Positions 29,040 to 39,204 of a stretch of DNA of 43,473 bases are shown here, piece by piece. Every line of letters begins with the position of its first letter. Within the stretch, counting starts at the first letter, position 1. A program made the position numbers and the translations under genes. Source of the DNA: Prorocentrum cordatum (Eukaryota > Sar > Dinophyceae > Prorocentrales > Prorocentraceae); the NCBI GenBank assembly GCA_963575745.1, contig CAUYUJ010000929.1:1-43473 (forward strand), in the 5' to 3' direction. The notes under the pieces are model-generated. The model was not told the origin of the DNA and ran no database searches. It saw nothing but the letters and a program-made list of their open reading frames with translations.

Positions 29040-30699
29040 GGCACGCATTGGGGGACCTTGGGCTGTCTGATGAGCCACGAGCGTGCTTTGGCGCAGCTCC
29101 AAGACGCTCCTGCCCTCATCGTCTTGGAAGACGACATCCGCCTGGCAATCGATGCCAAGGAGGCCTGCGCGATGATTGCGCAGGCTCTCCGTTGCATCCA
29201 CAAGGACCACAAGGATTGGCTGATCCTGTACCTTGGCTGCTCTACCACTCCGTGGTCTGGGCCCTTGCGCAAGGTGCGCGGAGGGCCGGCTGGTTTGTGC
29301 TGCGCCCGGCAGGCTTACCAGAGCCATGCGCTCGTGATCTCGCAGGCGGGGGCGGAGATTTACTGTGAATACCTTCGCAAAGGCTTCCCTGCGGAAAACG
29401 CGCTGCTGAACATGGTGCGTCGGTGCCTCTAGATGTGCTTTGCCCTGGACCCTCTCGTGCTTACGCAGGAGCAGAAGAAGCTCACGCAGAGCGACATCCG
29501 CGAGTCCACCGTGGCCTACCGGTCCGGCGCTCCACGCGTACGGAAAAGGGGCCACGCCAGCATCGCCAGGAGAAGGGCGTCGTTGCCGCAGGCGCAAGCG
29601 GCTGGGAGCGCAAGCAGGAAGGAGTGGCTCCGAAAGACGCGCCGAGCCAGCGCCAGACGCAAATCCAAGCGCACGCAGACCAAGGCCGGTTGTCGCGGCT
29701 CCCACACCCTGTGCATGTCGGGGTGGGCGTCTTGCTCCGCGGGCGCCCAGGCAAAAGTTGCGCGCCCCAGCGTCCGGGCGGCCATCGTGGAGCGATGGGG
29801 CCAGACAGCGTCCTCCAGCCTCCGGCACAACCCGCCGCCGCCCATTGTCCCCCACTGGGCACTTTCCCCTGAGGCGTAAGGGTGACCCCGTCAATGTGTT
29901 CTCAGCGTTTCGTGCTCCATGGGCATGTCATGGTCCTCATGGGGGGCCTTTGCAAGGATGCCATGACTGCAGATTCGTGCGGCCATGGCCTGCTAATCGG
30001 CTCTCCTGGTCTGCCGCGAGTGCATGCGCTTCGACTCTTTCCCCGACCGAGCGCGCTCTTGTGCGCGTGCAGGGGCTCTCTCAGGCGCGGCCGCGCCACC
30101 CGGTGGCTTTCCGCCTCTTTCCTGCCCGCCATGGAGTCCCCAGCGCGCGGGCGCGCGCGCGCGCGATGGCCATGCCGCCCAGATGGGACGCACGGATCGC
30201 CTCTTCGTCTCCATGTTTCACCCTGCGCCGCCATTTCCCGCGCGCGGAGCATCGACGGGCCACCGCTGGGCATGCGCCAGTTTTGCGAATGCACCCTTTT
30301 CCGTTTCAGCGACCTCGCGCCCGCGGCATCTCTCGCGCTCCCGCGGAGGTCCACGGGGCACCTGCCGCGCGGAGTCCGTTCTTTCTTGCCTGCGTTTTCC
30401 TTGCGGTGCGTCCTCCATGTGAGTGCGGAGCGGCGGCGCCCGCTTTCCCGGGCGGCGGACTCTCGCGTTCCGCGCGCGGGCCCGCGTCGGGGATTCCAGA
30501 GACAATCTCTGCCTCCGGCCCTGCGCGCTCGCCACGCAGGGGCCGCCTGCCCGCTGGCGTGCCGCCGGGAAACACGGCGCGGTCCGTCTGCGCGCCATCG
30601 TGGTCGCGGGAGCCCGGAGAAGGTGGCGGCGAACGTTTCAGGATGCGCTCCTCGCGCGAGGCTGGTCGCCGTCGCCGTCGGTCCCGCGCGCTGGGGGGC
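29040..30699 (+). repeat. Tandem ~1.65-kb duplication, copy 1
   Basis: Matching landmarks in copy 2 are: CACGAGCGTGCT (29,077 / 30,720), ACGCGCTGCTGAACATGGTG (29,398 / 31,008), GCAAAAGTTGCGCGC (29,751 / 31,358), and CTCCTCGCGCGAGGCTG (30,648 / 32,321). Offsets of 1607-1673 reflect indels. Same orientation. Confidence 0.85.
29061..29879 (+). pseudogene. Glycosyltransferase family 25-like fragment, copy 1
   Basis: The frame reads GCLMSHERALAQLQDAPALI then VLEDDIRLAID, matching the N-terminal SHxxA and acidic EDD motifs of family 25 glycosyltransferases (EDD at 29,127-29,135). It goes on through ACAMIAQALRCIHKDHKDWL, a hydrophobic strand, QAYQSHALVISQAGAEIYCE and NALLNMVRRC. A TAG at 29,430 lies where copy 2 has TGG (31,041). 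The same frame continues with MCFALDPLVL, SDIRESTVAYRSG and a very basic Arg/Lys/Ser-rich tail to the TAA at 29,877. No ATG starts the frame, so an upstream exon or truncation is likely. The enzyme class transfers sugars onto glycans or proteins. Function of this copy is doubtful. Confidence 0.65.
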
Positions 30700-32370
30700 C
30701 CTGTGGCGCATGAGGGGCCACGAGCGTGCTCTGGCGCAGCTCGAAGAGGCTCCTGCCCTCATCCTGTCGAACTCCGCCTGGACATCGAAGCAGAGGCCGC
30801 CTGCGCGATGATGGCGCAAGCTCTCCGCTGCATCAAAATTGAGCACGTGGGTGGGCTGCTCCTGAACCTCTTCGCTGCCGCGCCACTGCGTCGTCGGGGC
30901 CCCCCCGCCAGGTGCGCGGCGGGCTGCCTGTCCTGCGTCGCGCGCGGCAGGCGAGACGTGCGTTCGTGATATCCGAGGCGGTGGCGAATTCTTACGGGGA
31001 GTACCGCAACGCGCTGCTGAACATGGTGCGCTGGCGCCCCTGGACGCGGTTCGCCATGGGCCCTGCCTGGCCAAAGCATGAGCGGAAGTAGTCGCCGAGC
31101 GACTTCCGCAAGTCCACTTTCACTCTCCGTGCGGCGCTCCAAGTGCATGGAAAAGGGGCCACTGCAGCAACGCGCAGAGACTGGCGTCGTTACCCCAGGT
31201 GCAAGCGGCAGGGAGCACCAGCAGGAGTGAGTGCCTCGGAAAGCCTCGCCCACCCAGCGCCAGACGCAAAACGCAGCGCTCGCAGACAAAAGCTGGATGC
31301 CGTGGCTCCCGCGCACTGCGCATGTCCGGGTGGGCGTCTTGCTCCGCGGGCGCCCAGGCAAAAGTTGCGCGCGCCAGCGTTCGGGCGGCCATCGTGGACC
31401 GATGCGGACAGGCGACGGCGCAATGCTCGGCCTGCCAGACACCGCCCTCCAGTCTCCGGGGAAACTCGGCGCCGCGCTTGTTCCCAAATCGGACTTCTCC
31501 CGTGCGCCTTACGAGTTACTCCCCTAAGTGTGTGTCCGTGTGTGCGCGCGTGTGTGTCTGTGGGTGTGTTCGCAAAGGCTTGTCTGCCATTGGAACTCCA
31601 CGGGCCTCGTCGCGGGGCTTTGCATCTCTGCCCTCGTTGCAGAGTTGCGCGGGCATGGCCTGCTGCTGGGCTCGCCTGCTCTGACACGCGTGCTTCCGAC
31701 GGCTGTCTTCGCGCGACCGCGCGCGCCCCTGCGTCTGTGCAAGGGGCTCTTTCAGCAGGCGCGGGCGCGCCACCCCGTGGCTTTTCGCTTTCCACTTGCC
31801 CTTCGCGGAGTTCCCTGCGCGCGCGCGCGGTGGCTGCTCCGCGCAGATGGGCTTCGCGGACCAGTCGTTTTCCAAAATTCTGGCGCCCGCGAAGGGCTTT
31901 CCCTGCACCGGCGATTCCCGCGCGCAGGACATGGACGGGCTCCCGCTGGGCTCCGCGCGCGCGGATGCTGCTACTTCCATGGCAGCGCGCGGACGCACGT
32001 AGCATCCCCAGCGCTCCCGAGGACGCCCACGGGGACTCCTGCCGCGCGGACGCCGTCCTTGCCTGCGTGTTCTAAGCGCACGTCCTCCATGTCTGCGCGG
32101 ACCCCGGGCGGCAGACTCCCGTCTCGTTACGCGCGCGCCACGAAGTCAGGGAGTCCATGGTGAATCTCTCGCAAGGGCCCCTCGACCGTGCGACAGAGGG
32201 GCCGCCGGGCCACTCGCCTGCGACTGCCGCATTGCCGCTGGGACACTCGGCGGGGGGCGCCTGCGCGACATTGCGGTCGCGGGAGTCTGCTGAGGGCGTC
32301 TCCAAACGTCTCAAGGAGCGCTCCTCGCGCGAGGCTGCTCGCCGTCGGCCCCGCGCATGTGTGGGCGCTG
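30700..32370 (+). repeat. Tandem ~1.65-kb duplication, copy 2
   Basis: This is the second copy of the unit in direct orientation. It is more diverged in its 3' half, with many CGCGCG stretches. TGTGTGTCCGTGTGTGCG and GTGTGTCTGTGGGTGTG (31,530-31,570) form a short GT-rich tract not seen in copy 1. Confidence 0.8.
30705..31430 (+). pseudogene. Glycosyltransferase family 25-like fragment, copy 2
   Basis: CACGAGCGTGCTCTGGCGCA and the GCCTGCGCGATGATGGCGCA helix are conserved, but the segment that encodes LEDDIRL in copy 1 has lost several bases (30,760-30,775), removing the EDD motif and shifting the frame. Copy 2 keeps TGG at the position of the copy 1 stop but has its own TAG at 31,089. Other indels break the frame further. 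It is a clear pseudogene of the same family. Confidence 0.65.
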
Positions 32371-32751
32371 CGCAGTTGGGCAGCGCGGAGCGCCGCAACT
32401 CGCAGATGCCGCGTGCGTGCATTAGTCATGCCGCGCGCCGCGACTGATCTACACACGCGGCGCGAACGGTCCTCGCCGGACTGGCTCCACGCGCGCGTGC
32501 GTGTCCCGTTCGGTACTCATGGATGCGGATTCGCGCAAGTAGCGCATGCATCATCCAAGCGGCTGCACCGCCTGGACTGGATGCGATGGGCCGCTTTGCG
32601 TCTTCAGAACTTTTACACGACATGGTTTACAGCCCGCGCGTCGTGGCCGCCGAGGGTGCTCCACCGAAGAGACCCCTCTTGCGCCGCCATGCGTCCCCTC
32701 CACAACTTTCATTATTTTCCCTCACACCTTTTCCCGGCATCACGGTGACTT
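32371..32751. other. No gene recognised
   Basis: GC-rich, open in several frames, no domain seen. Confidence 0.5.
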
Positions 32752-33172
32752 GCACCGAAGGCCTTGGCGGCGCCGGCCGCATGCGCCCCCGTCGCCCATG
32801 GCGGAACTGCCCACGCACGTTCCCCCGGCCCATGCAATGCGAAGGCCCCACTGCCCCCGCCCGGATGCGTCTCCGCAATCCTCTTCGGGACACTTATCAC
32901 ACGTCGCGTGACCTCATGGGGACCTCCACCGAACAAGGGCCCACTGGCGTGGCCCGCGCGCGTTCCCGCCGACCATACCCCCACTCACCACACTCGTTCC
33001 TTCGGACCCTGGGGAGCTCTACAGAATCCCCCACTGGCAATGCCCGCGTGCGTTCCCGTTATCCAGTTCGGGACACCGCATGCACGTTCCATGGCCTCAC
33101 GGATACCTCCACCGAAGGCCCCACTGGCGCCGCCCTCATGCGTCCCCGGTATTCAGGGCTCTTTTGGAGGCC
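32752..33172 (+). repeat. ~90-bp tandem repeat, about five units
   Basis: Units start near 32,755, 32,843, 32,932, 33,022 and 33,112 with GA(A)(G)GCCCCACTGGC, then CGTGCGTTCCCG, then CACACCTCCACCG-like parts. Because the unit is ~90 bp, one frame repeats a ~30-residue motif (TEGPTG-A-R-R-R-P...DT...TF). The motif is diverged but in register. Two frames stay open on +. Coding is possible but unproven. Confidence 0.7.
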
Positions 33173-33870
33173 CTCCTAGGGCCATATTGGAGGCTTCCTG
33201 GCCCCTCCTGGGGCTCTCTTGGGACCGTCCTGGGGCTCTCTGGGGGCCCTCTTGGAGGCCTTGAGGTCTCATCGATGAAAGATGTGGGGGTTCTTTAAGT
33301 CAGTGCCCCCGTCGGGACCCGAAAATGAGCCTCTTGGGGCTCTCTTGGGCCGCTCTTGGGGCGGTCCTGGGCGCTCTTGTTGCCGTCTTGGAGCCCTCCT
33401 GGGCCTCTCTTGGGGCCCTTGTGGGCCATCTTGGAGCCATCTTGAGGCCTCAAGAGCTCATCGGACGCGAAAGGGCGACAATGCAAAAAACATCGAAAAA
33501 CAAAACGGATTTCAAGGATTTTGGCCTCTTGAGGGCTTCATTGGAGGGCTCGAAAGGCACTTGGAGCCGTCCTGGGGCGGTCTCGAGAGCTCTTGGATGT
33601 CTGTTGATAGCTATCTTCTATCTTGAACCATCTTGGGAAATCTTGCTTGACCTTGGAGGCTATCTTGAGCTCTTTGAGGCCCTCTTGGAACAATCTTAGG
33701 CCATCTTGGGCGCTCCTATTCCTCGCGGGAAGGCGCCTCTAGGCCCAGGGGGAGGGGGTAGGGGGAGGGGGAACCCCCTCCCCGAAGGGGAAGAAAGGGG
33801 TTTGGCAGAACGAGCTCGCTAGACCACTCACGCCCTAAAGGGCTTGTGGGATTATCGGGAACGCACATTC
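33173..33870 (+). repeat. Array C: GGGGCCTCTTG minisatellite composite
   Basis: It has the same order as array B: GGGGCTCTCTTGG units, the 42-bp core at 33,483-33,524, ATCTTG units (GAACCATCTTGGGAAATCTT), the G-rich block at 33,748-33,783 and a tail TCGCTAGACCACTCACGCCC, GGGCTTGTGGGATT. Confidence 0.88.
33748..33783 (+). promoter_or_regulatory. Conserved G-quadruplex motif with overlapping hairpin (copy C)
   Basis: Four G5 runs with loops A, TA and A, and a 10-bp hairpin GGGGAGGGGG-AA-CCCCCTCCCC. Compared with copy B the loop-closing pair has changed from T-A to G-C, so pairing is kept. Confidence 0.7.
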
Positions 33871-33954
33871 CAGATGGCTCGATGGGCTCTTTGTTGCCTT
33901 GCGGTCCTGAGAGACGGGGAGGGGGCGAGGGCACATGGCCGGCCGAGTTCGGGC

Positions 33955-34440
33955 GCGGCCGGGTCCGAGATCAGCCGATGGCTGAACTCGGACCCGGCTG
34001 ATCTCGGACCCGGAAACTCGGACCCGGCTGAACTCGGACCCAGCTGATCTCGGACCCGCTGAACTCGGACCCGGCTGGTCTCGGACCCGGCTGATCTCGG
34101 ACCCGGCTGATCTCGGACCCGGCTGATCTCGGACCCGGCTGATCTCGGACCCGGCTGATCTCGGACCCGGCTGATCTCGGACCCGGACGCTCTCGCTGCA
34201 GCGCGGGCCTCGGTCCGAAATCAGCTGGGTCCGAGTTCAGCTGGGTCCGAGATCAGCTGGGTCCGAGATCAGCTGGGTCCGAGTTCAGCTGGGTCCGAGT
34301 TCAGCTGGGTCCGAGTTTTTGGGTCCGGGATTCCGGGTCCGAGATCAGCTTGGGTCCGAGTTCAGCTGGGTCCGAGTTCAGCTTGGGTCCGAGTTCAGCT
34401 GGGTCCGAGTTCAGCTGGGTCCGAGTTCAGCTCGTGTCCT
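33955..34440. repeat. Inverted array of the 16-bp GGCTGATCTCGGACCC repeat
   Basis: One reverse unit (33,959-33,974) is followed by about 13 forward units to 34,190, then a ~20-bp unique centre, then about 13 reverse-complement units (GGGTCCGAG(T/A)TCAGCT) from 34,209. The forward arm carries ACCCGGCT junctions. The reverse arm almost always corresponds to ACCCAGCT. Confidence 0.9.
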
Positions 34441-34461
34441 GGGTGGGGTCCCGCGTGCCCC

Positions 34462-34850
34462 TGGGCCTCCCAGACGGGGGCCGCACGGTCGCGCCGCATC
34501 GCGGAGGCATCGGCGATGCGGTTCGGTGCGAAGCCAGGTTTTCTCCACGCCGACGGCGCCTATCGAGGCCTCCCAGATGGGGTCCGAGCAGAGGGGGTCG
34601 GAGGATCGCGCCGCATCGGCGATGCATCGGCGATGCGGCCCGATGTGGAGCCCGACTTTCTCCACGCCAGCGTTGCCGATACATCGCCGACGTCGCCGAT
34701 ACATCGCTGATGCATCGGCGATGCATCGCCAATGCATTGCGATGCGGCGCGATCCTCCGACCCAATCTACTCGGACCCCATGTAGGAGGCCTCCAGCCCA
34801 TGCATCGGCGGTGCGGCGCGACCCTCCGAACCCCTGTATTTGCCTCTAGT
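34462..34850. repeat. GCATCGGCGAT repeats with a ~75-bp-arm fold-back
   Basis: CCTCCCAGA(T/C)GGGG, GTCGGAGGATCGCGCCGCAT and TTTCTCCACGCC mark two tandem ~110-bp units (34,462 and 34,572). The start of the second unit (34,569-34,645) is matched in reverse complement at about 34,715-34,798. The centre holds short GATGCATCGGCGATGCATCG-type repeats. A partial third arm follows to ~34,835. Confidence 0.8.
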
Positions 34851-35195
34851 ATTGGAGCGTTTTTTTTGTCTATGCAGATTCTCGCGGACTCCTTTGCACG
34901 GCGTCTCCTTCCCTTCCCCCCCCCTCTTCCGCCGCTTGTTCGAACATCTGTGCTGAACAGGAGAGGCGTGCAAGGGAGTCTCGGCTTGCGAGAGGTCTGG
35001 ATTTTTTTTCGAGCCTCACCACGCCCCTCCCCTCGCCTCTATGCCAATAATCGTGCGGGAGTTCAGAGAAAACCTCATTTTGAAAGAAATGGAGACGGAT
35101 GGTTTTCGCCACGTTCTGCCTCGGGGGGACCTCGCCGGGCCTTGGGGATTGAAAACATTATAGACATCGGGTCTGTGCGTATGGATATTTTCGAC
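34851..35195. other. No gene recognised
   Basis: Unique-looking sequence with a T8 run at 34,861 and another at 35,002. No domain seen. Confidence 0.5.
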
Positions 35196-35370
35196 CTCCC
35201 AGACTGGGTTGGAGTAGATGGGGTCGGAGCCTCGCGCCGCATCGCCGAAGCATCAGCGCTGCGGTTCGATTTGGAGCGCAATTTTCTCCACGCCGACGTC
35301 GCCGATGCATCGCCAACGTCGCCAACTCATCGGCGACCGCATCTCCTGGGCCCCCATGTGGGAGGCCCCT
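35196..35370 (+). repeat. Further unit of the GCATCG family
   Basis: ACCTCCCAGACTGGGTTGGA, ATGGGGTCGGAGCCTCGCGC and TTTTCTCCACGCCGACGTCG match the 34,462-34,690 units. The unit ends CCCCATGTGGGAGGCCCC. Confidence 0.8.
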
Positions 35371-35954
35371 GACTATGGGACTTCGGGCCCTCGATACCAT
35401 GGCCAGCGCAGCGAGATCGCCCAGACTTCACAGCCCCCTCTCCTTCTTGCGGCACGGCCCTTGCCCGCCTCGTCCGCGCACCTGCCTTGGGCCATGATCC
35501 GCGAAGCCCCCTCTTCGGTGCACCCGATTCTCGGACCTCCGATGTCGTGACAAAGTCGTTCAGTGTGGAGACCAGCGGTGGTCGAATATATTGGTAGATT
35601 GGAATCCTGAGGGTGTCCGACTGACCGGGCGCCCCCGAAACTTCTGGCAAGATTGATTTTTCCACGAGGCTAGCGAGCCCGGCGCCTCCGTAGGCACGGG
35701 CGCGGGACACCCCCCGCAGCGCTTCTTTCTTTCCTTCCGATGTCGTGACACTCGGAGGTCGAACCCTGGGGGGCTGGAGATTCGAGATCGGGTCTCAGAG
35801 TGTTTGGGCGCTCCGGGAGGCCTCTCGCCGCCACGTCTGGGTGCCCTCTGGAGGAATCCTGGCTCAAGTCTGCCCGTGGGGCCCAGGGGCAGGTCCGTGG
35901 CCCGATGTCTGATTTCCCGGACCCAGATCCTCCCGCGTCGCTTGGGCGCCGCGT
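35371..35954. other. No gene recognised
   Basis: CCGATGTCGTGACA occurs twice (35,538 and 35,737). No protein domain seen. Confidence 0.5.
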
Positions 35955-36103
35955 AATGGGGGGGTCATAAATGGGGGGGTGGCGAGCGTGGTCCGAAAAG
36001 GTACCCAAACGGTACCTAAACGAGCCCCCTGGGGCTCTGGAGGGGCCCGAAAGGGGCACGAAAGGGGACCTTTTCTGACCCCCCCATTTGTGACCCCCCC
36101 ATT
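35955..36103. mobile_element. 149-bp element with 26-bp terminal inverted repeats
   Basis: AATGGGGGGGTCATAAATGG...T (35,955-35,980) is matched by its reverse complement at 36,078-36,103 with a single T/C difference that would be a G-U pair in RNA. Inner arms (GAAAAGGTACC against GGACCTTTTC) extend the fold. No ORF. Target duplication not evident. A relative may lie near 23,575-23,660. Confidence 0.8.
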
Positions 36104-36299
36104 GAGCCACGCCAAGTCGCCCAAAAACTCGATGACAGGTTTTGACAAATGTTAGTGTCTGGGGGGGGCCTGGGGGCCCTTGTCGAGAACCGGTGCCGTG
36201 AAGACGCTACCCAGGATAAACATGTTTTCTGGGGAGGGGAAAGCGAGCCCACGTCGTGGAAAACACACGACGTTGGCGGTCTGAGCTGGGAGTATCACG

Positions 36300-36680
36300 C
36301 TTCCGCCGCCTCCTTCATTTCCAGAGTCCTTCCTCCTTCAGTCATTCGGAGTCACTTGGTCATGTTTCTACTCAGTCGCTCATTCTCAGCTATTCGTTCT
36401 CAGGCGCAATCAAGCCAACCCACACCCCGAGTCATTCGCATCTGGGCTCGTAGACATTTTAAGACTCATAATCCAACTCACTTCCACTCAGACCAACTAC
36501 AGCTCACACCCTTCTTGGGCTCCTTATCCACACACTCAGATAAAGACACCCATTTTCAGACGCACACCCACACTCAGACGCACGTGACGGACCCACCACT
36601 CAGGCCCATGCACATTCAGATGCAATCCCATTCAGTCTCGCTCATTCCCACTCGGACTCAGACTCACCCATACGCTCGTG
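36300..36680 (+). repeat. Cryptic CACTCAGAC-type repeat
   Basis: Recurrent ACTCAGAC, CATTCAG and CACACTCAGA words at irregular spacing. Thr/Ser/His/Gln-rich frames result. Confidence 0.65.
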
Positions 36681-36871
36681 GAAGTCGATTCATGGAGACG
36701 AAGCATGCTGCCAAATCATTTCCAGATGTCTAGAAGATGTTTCAAAAATGTCTTAACTATTTAACACATGTTTGAAGCGTTGTGCGAACATGTTTTTCAT
36801 ACAGTTTAAGCACATTATTTGTTGAAGTATAGGATTGTTAGAGCGTCCATTGTTAGGGCATCCACAACCAG
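36681..36871 (+). repeat. Dispersed repeat R1, copy c
   Basis: GAAGTCGATTCATGGAGACG, AAGCATGCTGCCAAAT, TTCCAGATGTCTAGAAGATG, ACACATGTTTGAAGCG, then GGATTGTTAGAGCGTCCATT and GGGCATCCACAACCAGA. It is closest to copy a. Confidence 0.85.
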
Positions 36872-36904
36872 ACGCATGTGTCGCCCCAGACTAACTCAGG
36901 CCAT

Positions 36905-37290
36905 TTGGACTCCGCGATGTAGCAGGCATCGCGCTCGGGCCCTCCCAGGGGGGGAGCGGCCAGGGGCGTCAGGAGCCGTAGGCGCCCAGAGTGGCAGAAT
37001 CTCGCGGGCAGTAACTACTCCCATGCTCGGAAGTAGGCGCATCTGTTTTGTTGTTCCAGAACTTCACGATCACCGCGATGTAGCAGGCACCACTCACTCG
37101 CCGAGTCCAGGTTGGTGGGCATTTCTCAGACAGAGTTCGCGTTTTGGGGTGTACTTACATGTGTCTCTTCTTCAGAGTTCCGTGGCCACCGCGATGTAGC
37201 AGGCGTCGCGCTGTGGGCTCCGAAGGAGGAGTGGCCAGGAGGGCTCTAAGGGCCTGTGCGCGACCAGATTGCTGGGATCTCTCAGGCAGG
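36905..37290 (+). repeat. Three degenerate tandem units with CGCGATGTAGCAGGC
   Basis: The 15-bp motif is at about 36,917, 37,075 and 37,190 with variable following sequence. The first and third units share GTCGCGCT-like, GAG(C/T)GGCCAGG and TCTC(A/G)(C/G)GCAG parts. Confidence 0.75.
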
Positions 37291-37720
37291 ATTCCCAGGG
37301 CTAGACAGCGTGGACCCCAGACAGTGAATGATTGCATTGTGGAGGTGGGGGCTATGCGATGTAAGCTATGTCGGTTGATGTACGTCGTGTGAGCTATGGA
37401 AGTGAAAGCCACGTGGTGTAATTTACCAGTGTATGTTCACATCGACTTGCAAACTACACTGCTCGTGCAGTCATCCCATCCTCCCACCCGCAACTCGTTC
37501 TGCACAGCCAATGTGGCCGCGGTTGTAATAACTCCTTAGTATTGGCTGGCGTATATTTGCGGCTGCACTGGCGCGTGCAAGCTTGCGAGCAGAGCGGCCA
37601 GCTGGTTTGGCACAACTGATGCGGCCGCGTTGGCGCTTTCTGATGGGAACTTCCAGTGCGTCTCAGAGGCCGCGTTGGCGCGCAGGTACTTCATTGCGGG
37701 TCGGTGATTCGGGCGGGCGC
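37291..37720. other. No gene recognised
   Basis: Two GGCCGCGTTGGCGC-like segments (37,621 and 37,668) form a short duplication. Otherwise unremarkable. Confidence 0.5.
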
Positions 37721-37935
37721 GAATGATGATCATTTCGATAATTGCGGCAACGATGATGATAGTAGCGGCAGTGATGGGGAAGATGACGATGATGGCGACG
37801 CCATTTACGGCACCAGTGTTGTCGCCGACGATGGTGATGATGCCCATGTGTCGGTGATGGCGGTCTTGGCGGTTAGCGACGATGACGATAACGGCGATCA
37901 TGTATCAATGCTGGTGACGGTGATGGTGACGAAGT
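37721..37935 (+). repeat. GATGA/GGCGA imperfect triplet tract
   Basis: GATGATGATAGTAGCGG..GATGACGATGATGGCG-type repeats giving Asp-rich or Ile/Val-rich frames. Confidence 0.8.
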
Positions 37936-38693
37936 GCGCGCGCGGAATTGCAACATAATTGGCGCACCCGTTGTTTAGAACACATGTTGTTTCGACATAT
38001 ACGTTTGAAGAGCTCTGCTGCGAAATGCTTCGGCAAAACGGTTTTGAAGATGTCTCGGCACGCGCCCGAGGCGGCGCGCGCGTGTCCCCCGCACGGTTTT
38101 TTTCGATAGGGTTCTGTGAGCTTGGCGGGTGCGCCGCGTGGTGAGATGAAAATTCGGCTCCCCCGCGAGATTCAGATGATTCCAGCAAGCGCTTCTGACC
38201 AGGGCATTACATGGTTGCCTTCTGATTTCAGCATGCGCGCGGGCAGACAATCTCCAAAATCCGTTGTGGAAGACCTGCTGTTGAGAGATGTTGTTGTTTT
38301 TGGGTTCAAGAGTTTGCAGCGATAGTGTAGTGAGTAGGATTGACATACGTACGCGTTTGGACATTCTTTTAGGTGTCCTTGCCAGGGGGCTCTTGAAACT
38401 TTATCTTCTGGCATCAACGAGTGCGCGAACTGTATAGCATGGCAGGGATGAGGGGTGCAACATCCAGGCCTCCTGGGATGGGATGGATCCAGATGAAAAA
38501 TAAGCCATGGGGCGGAATCGTAGATTTTTGTTTTGTCCCAGGGGGGCGAGAAGTCTGGAGGGGAGAGGGTGGTGGAGTTGGTTCTCTATCTCTAGTGAGA
38601 AAGCATGTGGCGTGCGATGTGTCGTGTGATACCTGCGCTGTGAGTTGGAGGTGGGTACAGGGCTGCGGAGGATATTTGGTGTATACATGTGTA

Positions 38694-38697
<4 letters not shown>
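37936..38697. other. No gene recognised
   Basis: Less repetitive sequence with open frames on both strands. None matches a known family. Confidence 0.45.

Positions 38698-38740
<43 letters not shown>
38698..38740. repeat. (AT)n microsatellite
   Basis: About 20 AT dinucleotides. Confidence 0.97.
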
Positions 38741-38996
38741 GGGCCTCCAGCCAGTGCCGCCGATCTGGGGGGCTCTGGATTCGGTGATCTTCGCGGATCT
38801 GTGGCCTTTTCCCTCCTCGATTTTTCGGGTCATTTTTCTTCTCCTCTGGGCGGGGGGGGTCCGAGGTGAAGGTCCTGGGGGCTGTAGCGGCTAGATCTGA
38901 AGGGGGGTCCCTGGGACCCCCCAGAACATCTTGGGGATGCATAAATCATGAAGAAAACGCCACGTGGGGAATCCCCTTCCCTATAGATCAGTCAAG

Positions 38997-39135
38997 TTAT
39001 TTTTTATCTTTGTTAACTTTATAAAAAGTTATCAACTTTCCGGAAAGTTAGTAACTTTTCAAAAAGTTGTTAACTCTTTGTTTTAACAGCTCTGGAAAGT
39101 TAACGTTGGCGCAAAGAAAAGTTATCATTTGCAGC
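38997..39135. repeat. AAGTTA/TAACTT palindromic repeats
   Basis: Multiple AAGTTAT and GTAACTTT words in both orientations, including a perfect 16-bp palindrome AACTTTCCGGAAAGTT at 39,034-39,049. Confidence 0.8.
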
Positions 39136-39204
39136 GAAACAACTTAACATGTTCGATAATTTTTTTCGTTGATTTTGCACATATGATTTTCGATGTTTAG
39201 GTAG

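Larger units (their letters stand above)
28165..29050 (+). repeat. Array B: GGGGCCTCTTG minisatellite composite
   Basis: ATCTTGAGCCATCTTGG and GGGGCCTCTTG units, a 42-bp AT core at 28,676-28,717, more ATCTTGGAGCC units, then a G-rich block and a ~80-bp tail (TTCTAGACCACCTACGCCCA, GGGCTGGTGGGATT). Array C has the same parts in the same order, so B and C are copies of one ~700-880-bp unit. Confidence 0.88.

Noticed and set aside
29440-30969. 509-codon + ORF over the GT25 duplication
   Set aside because: It is in a different frame from the conserved GT25 motifs and is Arg/Pro/Ala-rich, as expected for GC-rich non-coding DNA.
35757-35775. GGTCGAACCC as a tRNA T-arm
   Set aside because: No acceptor, D or anticodon arms could be drawn around it.
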